Shown here: one piece after another, positions 24,183 through 32,519 of the stretch
Layout: each line of letters opens with the position of its first letter
How positions within the stretch are numbered: position 1 is the first letter of the stretch
Made by a program: the position numbers and the translations under genes
From: Acidimicrobiia bacterium
Lineage (GTDB): Bacteria > Actinomycetota > Acidimicrobiia > Spongiisociales > Spongiisociaceae
Direction of reading: 5' to 3'
DNA length: 40,757 bases
Assembly (NCBI GenBank): GCA_021296345.1
Contig: JAGWAN010000023.1
Location: 1-40,757 of the forward strand
Notes under the pieces: model-generated
The model's database searches: none
Seen by the model: the letters and a program-made list of their open reading frames with translations, nothing else
Told to the model about the DNA's origin: nothing

Positions 24183-24377
24183 CCGGCGACGAGTTTAGGA
24201 GACTGCTCAGAACCGCACGAGCATCGTCCCGTTGGCCCGACCGGCAAGCGAGAATCCCATCTCCGACAACCGCCGCCCACCGTCCCCTTTCTTGTCAGCG
24301 GTCTTCAAGGAGTTCGTCCCGGATTCGAGCGGGGGTTGTCACCCCGTCGGCAACTCGGAGTCGCGTGCCGGAACGGC

Positions 24378-25205
24378 CTACCTGGCCGTGTAGCCGCCGT
24401 CGATGGCAAGCACCGAACCCGTCATCCACTCGCTCTCGTCCGAGGCCAGGAAAGCCACAGCCGAGGCAACGTCGGAGACCGTCCCGAGGCGGGGCCAGGG
24501 GGTCAGATCGTGTTCGGGATTGTTCCCCATGACCGACCGAGACAGGGAAGTCTCGACGAAGCCGGGAGAGACCGCGTTTACCCGGATCCGCTCGTCGGCG
24601 TAGTCGATGGCCAGCTGGCGGGTGAGTCCGATCACCGCTCCCTTGGAGGCGGAGTAGGCAGGCTCCGCTTTCAACCCGACCATCCCGGCGATCGAGGCGA
24701 CGTTGACGATGCTCCCGCCCGACCCGGCCCGCACCATGTGGCCGATCGCCACCTTGCATCCGAGCCAGACGCCCTTGACGTTGGTAGCGATGGTCGAGTC
24801 GAACTCGGCTTCGGTCTCATCGAGGATCGTCCGGTGGCCGTGCCAGATCCCCGCGTTGTTGACCATGATGTCCAGCCCACCCAACTCCGTCGCCGCGGTA
24901 GCCGCCACGGCCTCCATGTCGGATGCCCGGCTCACGTCGGTCTCCACGAAGGCCGCCTCTCCCCCGGCGGCCCGGATCAGATCCACGGTCGATGCGTGGC
25001 CACCGTCCTCATGAGACCCATCACGGGGATGGGGGCGGAGGTCCGCCGCCAGTACCCGGGCACCCTCCACCGCCAGACGACGGGCGACGGCCCTGCCGAT
25101 CCCGGAACTTGCGCCGGTCACCACTGCGACCTTGCCCTCGAGAGGGCGAGCTACCCGTGGCTCGGCGGTGTTCCGTGGCAGGTCCTCGATCACCGGCCTA
25201 TCCAC
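24378..25205 (-). CDS. Short-chain dehydrogenase/reductase (SDR)
   Basis: A classical SDR (275 aa from the chosen start) with TGASSGIG at residues 30-37, NNAG in IMVNNAG, the catalytic YSASKG pair, a PGFVET segment and the C-terminal IDGGYTAR. It probably reduces or oxidises an alcohol/ketone with NAD(P). The start is uncertain. The frame is open to 25373, overlapping PPK2, but upstream residues look non-coding. GTG codons at 25205 and 25193 are the best candidates, with neither well supported by a ribosome-binding site. The gene follows ppk2 by about 67 bases on the same strand. Confidence 0.86.
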   Translation of the reverse strand: MDRPVIEDLPRNTAEPRVARPLEGKVAVVTGASSGIGRAVARRLAVEGARVLAADLRPHPRDGSHEDGGHASTVDLIRAAGGEAAFVETDVSRASDMEAVAATAATELGGLDIMVNNAGIWHGHRTILDETEAEFDSTIATNVKGVWLGCKVAIGHMVRAGSGGSIVNVASIAGMVGLKAEPAYSASKGAVIGLTRQLAIDYADERIRVNAVSPGFVETSLSRSVMGNNPEHDLTPWPRLGTVSDVASAVAFLASDESEWMTGSVLAIDGGYTAR

Positions 25206-25272
25206 AGTGGCCGGCGTGGACGGGAGATCCGGAGCCGGGAGGCCGCGATCGGGAAATGGCCGACCCCCCTGC

Positions 25273-26103
25273 TCAGAACCTCTCCTCGACGAAGGTCTGG
25301 TCCGTGATGGGCGGGCGGACATATCCGACGCCCGACTGGCGTTCGGGTAGCTCGATGTCATCCCAAGGCACATCCTCGTAGTGAATCTGGCCCAGGAGAT
25401 GGGCGATGCAGTTGAGGCGGGCCCGCTTCTTGATGTCGGCGTTCACTACGTACCAGGGCGCCTGCTTGATGTCGGTGTGGGCGAACAGGATGTCCTTGGC
25501 CTTGGAGAACTCCACCCAGCGGGACCTCCCCTCCACGTCAACGGGAGACAGCTTCCAGCGCTTCACCGGATCGTTGATCCGGGACTGGAATCGTCTCTCC
25601 TGCTCGGCGTCGCTCACCGAGAACCAGTACTTGATCAGGATGATGCCGGAGCGGATGAGCATGCGCTCGAACTCTGGACACGAACGGAGAAACTCACGGT
25701 ATTCCTCCTCGGAGCAGAAACCCATGACCGGCTCCACCACCCCGCGGTTGTACCAGCTGCGGTCGAAGAGAACCATCTCGCCGGCTGCGGGCAACTCGGC
25801 CACATAACGCTGGAACCACCACTGGGTTTTCTCCCGGTCGCTCGGCGTCCCCAGGGCCACCACCCGCACGACGCGGGGATTCAGCCGTTCCGTGATCCGC
25901 TTGATCACGCCACCCTTGCCTGCCGCATCACGGCCCTCGAAGATGACCACCACCTTGAGACCCCGGTGCTTGATCCAGCGCTGCAGGCGGACCAACTCCT
26001 CCTGGAGCCGGCCCAACTCCTTCTCGTAGACCTTCCGCTTCAGCTTGGGTCGGTCCTGCTCGGGCGCCGACGACTCAAGCGCTTCCAGGAAATCCACACT
26101 CAT
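25273..26103 (-). CDS. ppk2: Polyphosphate kinase 2
   Basis: PPK2 transfers phosphate between polyphosphate and nucleotides, in many members making NTP or NDP from polyphosphate. This 276-residue, single-domain protein has Walker A GRDAAGKGG at 57-65, Walker B/lid motif VLFDRSWYNRG at about 111-121, and the family segments PFxxRYxxxLP-like (WWFQRYVAELP) and IKYWFSVS. A short N-terminal helix precedes the kinase core. The length matches single-domain class I enzymes. Its ATG at 26103 lies 34 bases from the stop of the deacetylase-like gene upstream on the same strand. Nucleotide preference cannot be read with certainty. Confidence 0.95.
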   Translation of the reverse strand: MSVDFLEALESSAPEQDRPKLKRKVYEKELGRLQEELVRLQRWIKHRGLKVVVIFEGRDAAGKGGVIKRITERLNPRVVRVVALGTPSDREKTQWWFQRYVAELPAAGEMVLFDRSWYNRGVVEPVMGFCSEEEYREFLRSCPEFERMLIRSGIILIKYWFSVSDAEQERRFQSRINDPVKRWKLSPVDVEGRSRWVEFSKAKDILFAHTDIKQAPWYVVNADIKKRARLNCIAHLLGQIHYEDVPWDDIELPERQSGVGYVRPPITDQTFVEERF

Positions 26104-26137
26104 ACCACCAACAATAACGAACGGTCGAGCGCGGCGA

Positions 26138-27157
26138 CTACGTGAACGCAGCCAGCACCGCGGGGACCGCGTGCTCCAGCACGCCTTCTCCGTAGCCGCC
26201 CTCCTGAACGATCACCGTGGGCATGCCGGTCCGCAGGGCCTGCCCGAGTAGCGGATAGTCCTCGTCGGCCAGGGCCAGCACGCCGTCGGTGACATGGGTG
26301 TCAACTCCCAGAGCAACTACCAGCACGTCCGCGCCGAACGTGGAGACAGCCCGACGGGCTTTCTCCAGGGCTGGTGCGTACTGGGCCCATCCCGATCCGC
26401 TCGGAAGGGGCAGGTTCAGGTTGGCGCCCGAACCGTCATCCTCGCCCCTTTCCTCGGCGAATCCGGTGAAGAACGGAAAGTGCACTTCGGGGTCGCCGTG
26501 GATCGAGACGGTCAGCACGTCACCTCGTGTCCAGAACACTGCCTGGGTGCCGTTGCCGTGGTGGGTGTCGACATCCACGACCGCCACCCTGGCCCCCCGG
26601 GAAGCCAACCACGCCGCGGCGAGGGCGGTGTTGTTCAGGTAGCAGTAGCCACCGAACGTGGCCGGCCCGGCGTGATGGCCCGGAGGGCGGCTGATGGCGT
26701 AGGCGGCATCGTGCCCGCCATGGACCGCGCGGGCCGCGGCCACCGCAGAGGCCGCGGCGGACCGGGCCGCCAGCCAGGTTCCTTCCAGGATCGGATCGAC
26801 ATCGTTGGAGTAGATGCCGAGCTGCGCGTCCACATGCGTGGGTGGCCGCCAGGGAGTGCCGGGAAGCGGACGGATGTAGGCCACCGCCTCGCCGTCGGCC
26901 GGGGCGCCCGTGGCGGCCCGCCAGCGGGAGTGCGCCGCACGCAGGAACTCCAGATAGTGGGGCTCGTGCACCAGCAGCAGATCCTGCTCGTCCAGGGGTT
27001 CAGGAACGCGCACATCGACTGCAGGTAGACAGGTCAGGGCCGAGAGGATACGGTCGGCTCGCGCCGCGGTCTCCGCCGGAGGCAGGAGCACCCCCCCGAA
27101 GCGGTGAGGTTCGGCGGGGTCGTGGAGACGGTGGTCCGGGTTGGCGTAGACGAGCAC
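26138..27157 (-). CDS. Histone deacetylase-superfamily amidohydrolase, acetylpolyamine type
   Basis: A zinc-dependent deacetylase of 339 aa. Tandem His161-His162 in RPPGHHA, zinc ligands Asp197 and His199 in DVDTHHG, a third ligand in GVDTH, and the catalytic Tyr in EGGYG are all present. The opening MLVYANPDHRLHDP and the EGTWLAARSAAASAV segment resemble acetylpolyamine amidohydrolases rather than AcuC, so the probable substrates are acetylated polyamines or similar amides. The start is GTG at 27157, with GGAG 8 bases upstream. It lies upstream of ppk2 with a 34-base gap, so co-transcription is likely. Substrate assignment is by family resemblance only. Confidence 0.88.
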   Translation of the reverse strand: MLVYANPDHRLHDPAEPHRFGGVLLPPAETAARADRILSALTCLPAVDVRVPEPLDEQDLLLVHEPHYLEFLRAAHSRWRAATGAPADGEAVAYIRPLPGTPWRPPTHVDAQLGIYSNDVDPILEGTWLAARSAAASAVAAARAVHGGHDAAYAISRPPGHHAGPATFGGYCYLNNTALAAAWLASRGARVAVVDVDTHHGNGTQAVFWTRGDVLTVSIHGDPEVHFPFFTGFAEERGEDDGSGANLNLPLPSGSGWAQYAPALEKARRAVSTFGADVLVVALGVDTHVTDGVLALADEDYPLLGQALRTGMPTVIVQEGGYGEGVLEHAVPAVLAAFT

Positions 27158-27285
27158 GCGTTGTTCTCCAGAATCATCAGGCTGCCAAGGAGATGCTACA
27201 GACGCGTTGCTAGGCTGAGTTGACTCCCCATCGCCACGTGTCGCTCGTTACAGCGGTGTGCTCAAGAGGAAGGACTCGTTCGGCC

Positions 27286-28014
27286 TTGGATCCGGTAATC
27301 GCCTTCACCGACGTAACCAAGTCCTTCGGGTCCATTGATGCCCTCGACCCCTTACACTTGACCATCCGGAAGGGTGAGTTCGTATCCCTTGTCGGACCGT
27401 CCGGTTGCGGGAAGTCAACCGTCCTGAGGCTCGGTTCCGGACTAATCGAGCCCACGGACGGCACGGTGAGCCGGTCTTCGGACAATGTCGGATACATCTT
27501 CCAGGAACCCACGCTGATGCCGTGGCGCACAGTGGAACAGAACGTGACCTTCCTGGGCGAGCTTGACGGGTTGAGCCGCCAGGAGGCTAGGCGGCGCGCC
27601 GATGAGGTCCTCTCGCTGGTCGGGCTGCAGGAGTTTCGCAACCACTATCCCCTGGCCCTGTCGGGCGGGATGAAGATGCGCACCAGCATCGCCCGGTCGA
27701 TGCTTCTCGATCCCGACCTGTTCCTGTTCGATGAGCCGTTCGGCGCGCTGGACCAGATCAGCCGGGCCCGGCTCAACGCAGAGCTGTGCGCCCTGTTCTC
27801 CGAACGACGCTTCGCGGCCCTGTTCGTAACACATTCGGTTGACGAGGCCGTATTCCTGGCGTCCCGGCTTCTGGTGATGAGCAAGCGGCCGGGAAGGCTC
27901 GTGGCCGAGTTCGAGATCCCGTACGAGTTCCCGCGCCAGCCCGGAATCCGCTACGAGCCGGAGTTCGCGGTGCTGGCCGGCCAGGTCGCCGCCGCACTGG
28001 CGGAGGCATCATGA
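27286..28014 (+). CDS. NitT/TauT-type ABC transporter ATP-binding protein
   Basis: ATPase of an importer of the nitrate/taurine/thiamine-precursor group (242 aa from the chosen start). Walker A GPSGCGKST is at 38-46, the Q-loop in YIFQEPTLMPWRTV, signature LSGGM at 125-129, Walker B LFLFDEPFGALD at about 145-156, and the H-loop in FVTHSVDEAV. The LMPW and DEPFGALD forms are typical of this group. The start is a TTG at 27286, with AGGAAGGA 11 bases upstream; the frame is open to 27220. Its TGA overlaps the ATG of the permease gene. First gene of an operon that also includes a binding protein and two C-N bond hydrolases. Confidence 0.9.
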   Translation: MDPVIAFTDVTKSFGSIDALDPLHLTIRKGEFVSLVGPSGCGKSTVLRLGSGLIEPTDGTVSRSSDNVGYIFQEPTLMPWRTVEQNVTFLGELDGLSRQEARRRADEVLSLVGLQEFRNHYPLALSGGMKMRTSIARSMLLDPDLFLFDEPFGALDQISRARLNAELCALFSERRFAALFVTHSVDEAVFLASRLLVMSKRPGRLVAEFEIPYEFPRQPGIRYEPEFAVLAGQVAAALAEAS

Positions 28015-28868
28015 GCGACCGGACCGACGAGACCACGAACGCCTCCGGCCGGGGGCTTGCCAGGAGCCGGGAACTGCTCCGGGTGGCGATACCACCCGCT
28101 CTCGTCGCCCTGGCCATCATCCTCCTCTGGTACGGGATCACCTTCTTCGTGCTCGAGCCCGACCGGCGCTTCCTCCTTCCACCGCCGCACGGCGTGATCC
28201 AGGAGGGAATCCTGGACGGGGACGTGCTGGCGGAGATCATGGGCGGCCTGTACCGGACCGCCATGGTCGCCGGGCTCGGGCTGGCGATCGCCTTTGCGCT
28301 GGGGTTCTCGATGGCCCTGGTAATGAGCCAGGCGAAGTGGATCGAGCGCTCGCTCTACCCCTGGGCCGTCGTATGTCAGACGGTGCCGATCCTGGCTCTG
28401 GTCCCGCTGCTCGGCTTCTGGTTCGGCTTCGGGTTGATGTCTCGGGTAACGGTGTGCGTCATCATCGCCCTGTTTCCCATCATCATCAACTCCCTGACCG
28501 GCTTGCAGGGCGCAGACCCCAGACTGCACGATCTGCTCACGCTCCACAACGCCGGTCGGTGGATCCGGGCTCTGAAGCTCCAGATCCCCGCCGCTCGCCC
28601 GCTCATATTCACCGGGCTCCGCACGTCGGCCGGCTTGTCGGTGATCGGCGCGATTGTGGGCGACTTCTTCTTCGGTCGCGGCCAGCCCGGGCTTGGCATC
28701 CTCCTCGACCGCTACAGCCGCCGCCTCAGGAGCGAGGAATTGCTGGCCGCGGTCATCGCCGCCTGCCTGCTCGGCGTGGTGGCTTTCTGGATATTCGGCG
28801 TGTTGGGCCGCCGGGCGGTCGGCCATTGGGATCCGTCGTGGGCTGGCGAACGTAACAAGAATGAGTAG
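28011..28868 (+). CDS. NitT/TauT-type ABC transporter permease
   Basis: The membrane subunit of the importer (285 aa) with about six spans. The BPD transport domain includes VVCQTVPILALVPLLGFWFG, a hallmark of the SsuC/TauC/ThiX group, and an ATPase-docking segment near HDLLTLHNAGRWIRALKLQ. A short charged N-terminal tail precedes the first span (about residues 26-48). ATGA overlap with the ATPase gene indicates coupling. The binding-protein gene starts 87 bases after the stop. One permease with one ATPase implies homodimers of each. Confidence 0.92.
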   Translation: MSDRTDETTNASGRGLARSRELLRVAIPPALVALAIILLWYGITFFVLEPDRRFLLPPPHGVIQEGILDGDVLAEIMGGLYRTAMVAGLGLAIAFALGFSMALVMSQAKWIERSLYPWAVVCQTVPILALVPLLGFWFGFGLMSRVTVCVIIALFPIIINSLTGLQGADPRLHDLLTLHNAGRWIRALKLQIPAARPLIFTGLRTSAGLSVIGAIVGDFFFGRGQPGLGILLDRYSRRLRSEELLAAVIAACLLGVVAFWIFGVLGRRAVGHWDPSWAGERNKNE

Positions 28869-28955
28869 GCGTGCTAACCCGACCGTGGCGAAAGCAGAGT
28901 GCTATGTCATGAGCTACCGCAACGCGAGCAAGGGACGATCGGAAAGGAGACCGAC

Positions 28956-30158
28956 ATGAGAGGATATCGGACCAGACGAAGGGCGACCACTACGCTCGCC
29001 CTGATCGCCGTTCTGTCGCTGGTGGCAGCGGCGTGCGGCGGTGAAGAGGAGACCCCCGCTACCACGGCTGCACCGGCCACCACCGCAGCACCGGCCACCA
29101 CCGCAGCGCCCGCCACCACGGCGGCCGCGGCGATGACGCTGGCCGATGTCTGCCCGGACCCGCTCGTGATCCAGCTCGACTGGGAACCCGAGTCGGAGCA
29201 CGGTGGCATCTACCAGCTAGTCGGTCCCGGTTACGAGATCAACAACGACGCCAAGAGCGTCCGCGGCCCGATGGTTGCGGGTGGTGAGGACACCGGCATC
29301 GACATCGAGGTCCGGATCGGCGGCTTCGCGGTCGGCTTCCAGCCGGTGCAGTCGCTGCTCTACCAGGACCAGGACATCTTCATGGGATTCGTCCGGGCGA
29401 CGGAAGCCATGTCGACCTATGCGGACGTCCCGGTCGTGAGCGTGATGGCAACGTTCGAGAAGAGCGCCTTCGCTATCTACTGGGACCCGGAGACCTACCC
29501 GAACGTCGAAGAGATCGCCGACCTCAAGGACGAAGGGGCGATCATCCTGCTCGGGCGCCCGGACGTGTTCCAGGACTGGTGGGTCGCCGAGGGGATCATG
29601 GACGAGTCCCAGATGGACCTGACCGACGCGCCCAAGCCGGCTGCGTTCATCGGCGCCGGCGGCGAGGTCGCCGAGGCCGGGTTCGCCACCGCCGAGCCCT
29701 ACATCTACGAGGTGGAAGTGCCCGAGTGGGGCAAGCCGGTCAAGACCCAGTTGATCCATGACACCGGCTTCGAGGAGTACTTCCAGGCGCTTGGTGTCCG
29801 GGCCGCCGATGCCACCGACCGGGCCGACTGTCTCCGGGAAGTGGTGCCCATCATCCAGCAAGCCCATGTGGACTTCCTGAACAACCCGGACCCGACCAAC
29901 CAGTTGATCCTGGAGTTGGTGGACGTGTACGACACCGGATGGATCTACACCCAAGGCGTGGCCGACTTCGCGGTGTCCACGATGCTGGAACTCGGCATCA
30001 TGGGCAACGGCGACAACGACACCCTCGGCGACTTCGACATGGACCGGGTCGTCGGGCTCCTGGAGATCATCAGCCAGGTCACCGAAGCCGACGTCAGCGG
30101 GCTCGCGCCCGAAGACCTCGTCACCAACGAGTTCATCGACTCCTCGATCGGGCTGTAA
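28956..30158 (+). CDS. NMT1/ThiY-like solute-binding lipoprotein of the NitT/TauT-type importer
   Basis: A 400-residue extracytoplasmic binding protein. The signal peptide ends at a lipobox with Cys27, followed by a PATTAA repeat linker (about residues 34-58) and a binding domain starting at CPDPLVIQLDWEPESEHGG. That segment resembles the N-terminal strand of NMT1/ThiY pyrimidine-precursor and nitrate/taurine binding proteins. The ATG at 28956 has GGAAAGGAGA 5 bases upstream; an upstream extension to 28899 is not supported. The two hydrolase genes start 4 bases after its stop. Together with the downstream deaminase-type amidohydrolase this suggests a nitrogen heterocycle or amide ligand (inferred). 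Confidence 0.88.
   Translation: MRGYRTRRRATTTLALIAVLSLVAAACGGEEETPATTAAPATTAAPATTAAPATTAAAAMTLADVCPDPLVIQLDWEPESEHGGIYQLVGPGYEINNDAKSVRGPMVAGGEDTGIDIEVRIGGFAVGFQPVQSLLYQDQDIFMGFVRATEAMSTYADVPVVSVMATFEKSAFAIYWDPETYPNVEEIADLKDEGAIILLGRPDVFQDWWVAEGIMDESQMDLTDAPKPAAFIGAGGEVAEAGFATAEPYIYEVEVPEWGKPVKTQLIHDTGFEEYFQALGVRAADATDRADCLREVVPIIQQAHVDFLNNPDPTNQLILELVDVYDTGWIYTQGVADFAVSTMLELGIMGNGDNDTLGDFDMDRVVGLLEIISQVTEADVSGLAPEDLVTNEFIDSSIGL
29055..29126 (+). repeat. Four tandem 18-bp repeats encoding the PATTAA lipoprotein linker
   Basis: Four 18-base units, each encoding Pro-Ala-Thr-Thr-Ala-Ala, lie between the lipid anchor and the binding domain. Units two and three are nearly identical at DNA level. 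The segment is flexible and probably surface-exposed; such linkers are common in actinobacterial lipoproteins. Confidence 0.9.
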
Positions 30159-30162
30159 GGAC

Positions 30163-31029
30163 ATGGCGGCGGGATCCCTCCGGCTCGCCGTTGCGCAACC
30201 GCGCACGGTGGTGGATCCCGACGCTGAGGTGAACGTTGCCCGGGCGGTGGAGCTGGCCGCCCGGGCAGCCGATCTCGGGGCAAGCCTGATCCTGTTCCCC
30301 GAGGGCTACCCGGGCCCGGTGCTTGGCAAGCCCCGGGACACGTACGAGGCGGCGGAGGCCATGGAATCCGTGGCAGCGGATAACCACGTCTCCGTGTGCT
30401 GGAGCCGCATGGAACGGTGCGATGACGAGAACTACCGCCTCGTGGTCTACGCAGTGGACCACGAGGGACGGCAGTTGCTCCGCTACGAACGGGCCCATCC
30501 GGCCACCCTCCCGCCCGACGAGACGAGGGTCTGGGTGGCGCCCGGCCCCGATCTGGCCCTGTTCGAGATAGACGGGGTCCGGATGGGGATCGTGGTGTGC
30601 TCGGAACTGTGGATTCCCGAGCCCACGCGGGTGCTGGCCCTGCGAGGCGCCCAGGTGATCCTGTCGCCGGCGGGAGGCGGGTTCACCTCTCTCACGGACA
30701 ACTGGCAGACGATCGTCCGTGCGAGGGCCATAGAGAACCTTTGCTACGTGGCCATGACCAACAACATCCGGCGCGACGAGGTCGGCGCCGCCATGATCGC
30801 CGGCCCCGAGTACGTGCTGGTCAGCTCCGGTACCGAGGAGTTGCTGCTGGCCAACCTGGACCTCGACCGGGTGGAGTGGTTGAGGGCACAGGATGACTCG
30901 ATAGTCGAGCCGAAGGCCTTCTCCTCCATACCCGGACTGCTCCGCGCCCGGAGACCGGAACTGTACGAGGACCTGGTGAAGCCAGGACCCGACCTGTACG
31001 ACTTCCATACACCTCCCGAGACCGGATGA
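30163..31029 (+). CDS. Nitrilase-superfamily carbon-nitrogen hydrolase with altered catalytic lysine
   Basis: A 288-residue protein with the alpha-beta-beta-alpha fold of amidases and nitrilases, which use a Glu-Lys-Cys triad. Glu47 (FPEGY) and Cys146 (VVCSELW) are present. The motif that normally reads YRKxH is YERAH at 108-112, so Arg110 sits where the catalytic Lys is expected. The C-terminal region after Cys146 is complete. The start is an ATG 4 bases after the binding-protein stop; AAGGA lies too close to be ideal, so it may be coupled. Its TGA overlaps the ATG of the amidohydrolase gene. Probably an amidase, carbamoylase or nitrilase-like hydrolase, or a member with changed chemistry. 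Confidence 0.85.
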   Translation: MAAGSLRLAVAQPRTVVDPDAEVNVARAVELAARAADLGASLILFPEGYPGPVLGKPRDTYEAAEAMESVAADNHVSVCWSRMERCDDENYRLVVYAVDHEGRQLLRYERAHPATLPPDETRVWVAPGPDLALFEIDGVRMGIVVCSELWIPEPTRVLALRGAQVILSPAGGGFTSLTDNWQTIVRARAIENLCYVAMTNNIRRDEVGAAMIAGPEYVLVSSGTEELLLANLDLDRVEWLRAQDDSIVEPKAFSSIPGLLRARRPELYEDLVKPGPDLYDFHTPPETG

Positions 31030-32378
31030 GCGAGACCGGGACCCTGGTCCGCGGGGGCCACGTACTCACCTCCGCCCAGCCCGATGCGATCGAGAACGGG
31101 GCGGTTCGTATCGTCGGCGAATTGATCGACGCGATCGGGCCATGGGCCGACCTCAGGTGCCGTTTTCCCGATGACGAGGTCCACGGAGACCGCCACTCCA
31201 TCATCACACCCGGGTTCATCAACACCCACGGGCACTTCTCGGAGGGGCTCTTCACCGGTATCGCCGAGGACTTCACGCTGGTGGAGTGGATCGAGGCGGT
31301 GATCAACCCCACCGCGCCCCATCACGACCAGGAAAAGGCCTACGTGGGAACTCTCTTGGCCGGGATACAGATGCTACGGAGCGGGATCACGCTGGCCAGC
31401 GACATGTTCGTATGCGACCCGGCCGACCAACCCGTCACTCCCGGTGTCGTCCGGGCGCTGGATCAACTGGCACTGCGCGGCGTGGTCACGTTTGGCGCTG
31501 CGGACCGGAGGGGCGCCGCCGTGTCGGCGATTCTCGAAGAGCATGCCGCCCTCCGCGAGGCGTGCGAGAGCAGCCGCCTGTCCCGCTTCCGGGTCGGGAT
31601 CGCGCTGCTCGGCGCGCAGTCGGAGGAGCTCTTCCAAGAGTCCGTGATGCTGGCCGCCGACCACGGTAGCCACATACATCTCCATGAGGTCCGCGAGGAG
31701 GTGACGGCGATCCGGGCCGCGACCGGACGGTCACCCATCGAGCAGTGTGCCCGGCTGGGCCTGTTCGACGGTCCGACCATCGCTGCGCACTGCGTGTGGG
31801 TGGACGAGAACGATCGGGACATACTGGCGGACTACCAGGTGGGGGTGGCTCACAATCCGGTCTCCAACATGATCCTGGCGTCGGGCGTGTGCCCGGTGCC
31901 CGCTCTCCGGAAACTGGGCGTGAACGTGGGGATCGGAGTGGACGGACCGGCCAGCAACGACAGCCAGAACATGATCGAGGCGATCAAGATGGCGGTCCTC
32001 CTCCAGCGGGTCGACCGGATGCAGGCGACAGCCCTGTCAGCCCGTGATGCGTTGGCGATGGCGACCATCGAGGGCGCCCGATCCCTGCATGTGGACTCCG
32101 AACTGGGATCGCTCGAGGTGGGAAAGCAGGCCGACCTGGTGGTCTTCGACGGACGATCCCCCACCTTGGCCAACATCCACGATCCATACCAGGCCGTCGT
32201 CTACTGCGCAGGCCCCCGCGAGGTGGCGGAGGTATGGGTAGCCGGCTCGAAGTCCGTAGCGGGAGGAGAGGTGGTCCACGTCGACCCGGCCGAGGTGGCC
32301 GAACGGTCCCGCCCGCTGGCCCGCGAACTGGCCCGCCGCGCTCATCTCGGCCAGCATTCCCTGCTGGCCCCTTCCTGA
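31026..32378 (+). CDS. Amidohydrolase-superfamily deaminase/chlorohydrolase-like enzyme (TRZ/ATZ/cytosine deaminase type)
   Basis: A metal-dependent hydrolase of 450 aa, the usual length of the TRZ/ATZ and guanine deaminase group. Metal ligands are visible as NTHGH at 66-70, HLHE in the middle, HCVW, and the acidic residue in GIGVDGPASNDSQNM, where the SND segment is characteristic of the group. Family members deaminate or hydrolyse N-substituted aromatic rings (cytosine, guanine, 8-oxoguanine, triazines). The ATGA overlap with the nitrilase-like gene and the preceding importer suggest stepwise breakdown of an imported nitrogen heterocycle or amide. Which one is not clear. Confidence 0.87.
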   Translation: MSETGTLVRGGHVLTSAQPDAIENGAVRIVGELIDAIGPWADLRCRFPDDEVHGDRHSIITPGFINTHGHFSEGLFTGIAEDFTLVEWIEAVINPTAPHHDQEKAYVGTLLAGIQMLRSGITLASDMFVCDPADQPVTPGVVRALDQLALRGVVTFGAADRRGAAVSAILEEHAALREACESSRLSRFRVGIALLGAQSEELFQESVMLAADHGSHIHLHEVREEVTAIRAATGRSPIEQCARLGLFDGPTIAAHCVWVDENDRDILADYQVGVAHNPVSNMILASGVCPVPALRKLGVNVGIGVDGPASNDSQNMIEAIKMAVLLQRVDRMQATALSARDALAMATIEGARSLHVDSELGSLEVGKQADLVVFDGRSPTLANIHDPYQAVVYCAGPREVAEVWVAGSKSVAGGEVVHVDPAEVAERSRPLARELARRAHLGQHSLLAPS

Positions 32379-32482
32379 AATCGAACACTACGACAACCCC
32401 GAGCGCCGAAGAACTCGTCAGTAGTTACCGGCAACCGGCTACCAAACGCCGCTACGCCCAAGCAACACCTCCGGGACCCTCC

Positions 32483-32519
32483 GGGATGGTGGTGTTCAAG
32501 CTGGGATGGTGGTGTTCAG
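32483..32519 (+). repeat. Two tandem copies of a 20-bp unit before the MscS gene end
   Basis: A 17-base sequence (GGGATGGTGGTGTTCAA in the first copy) starts at 32483 and again at 32503, giving a 20-base period and one difference. The second copy touches the MscS stop codon at 32516. The 137-base gap from 32379 to 32515 holds no gene I can identify. Confidence 0.7.

Noticed and set aside
27951-28826. 291-codon minus-strand open frame opposite the permease gene
   Set aside because: Shadow of the NitT/TauT-type permease; highly charged and without domain.
32379-32515. Possible transposase or recombinase remnant (frame containing EELVSSYRQPATKRR)
   Set aside because: A short stretch faintly like a resolvase tail, but too short and without a second matching block.
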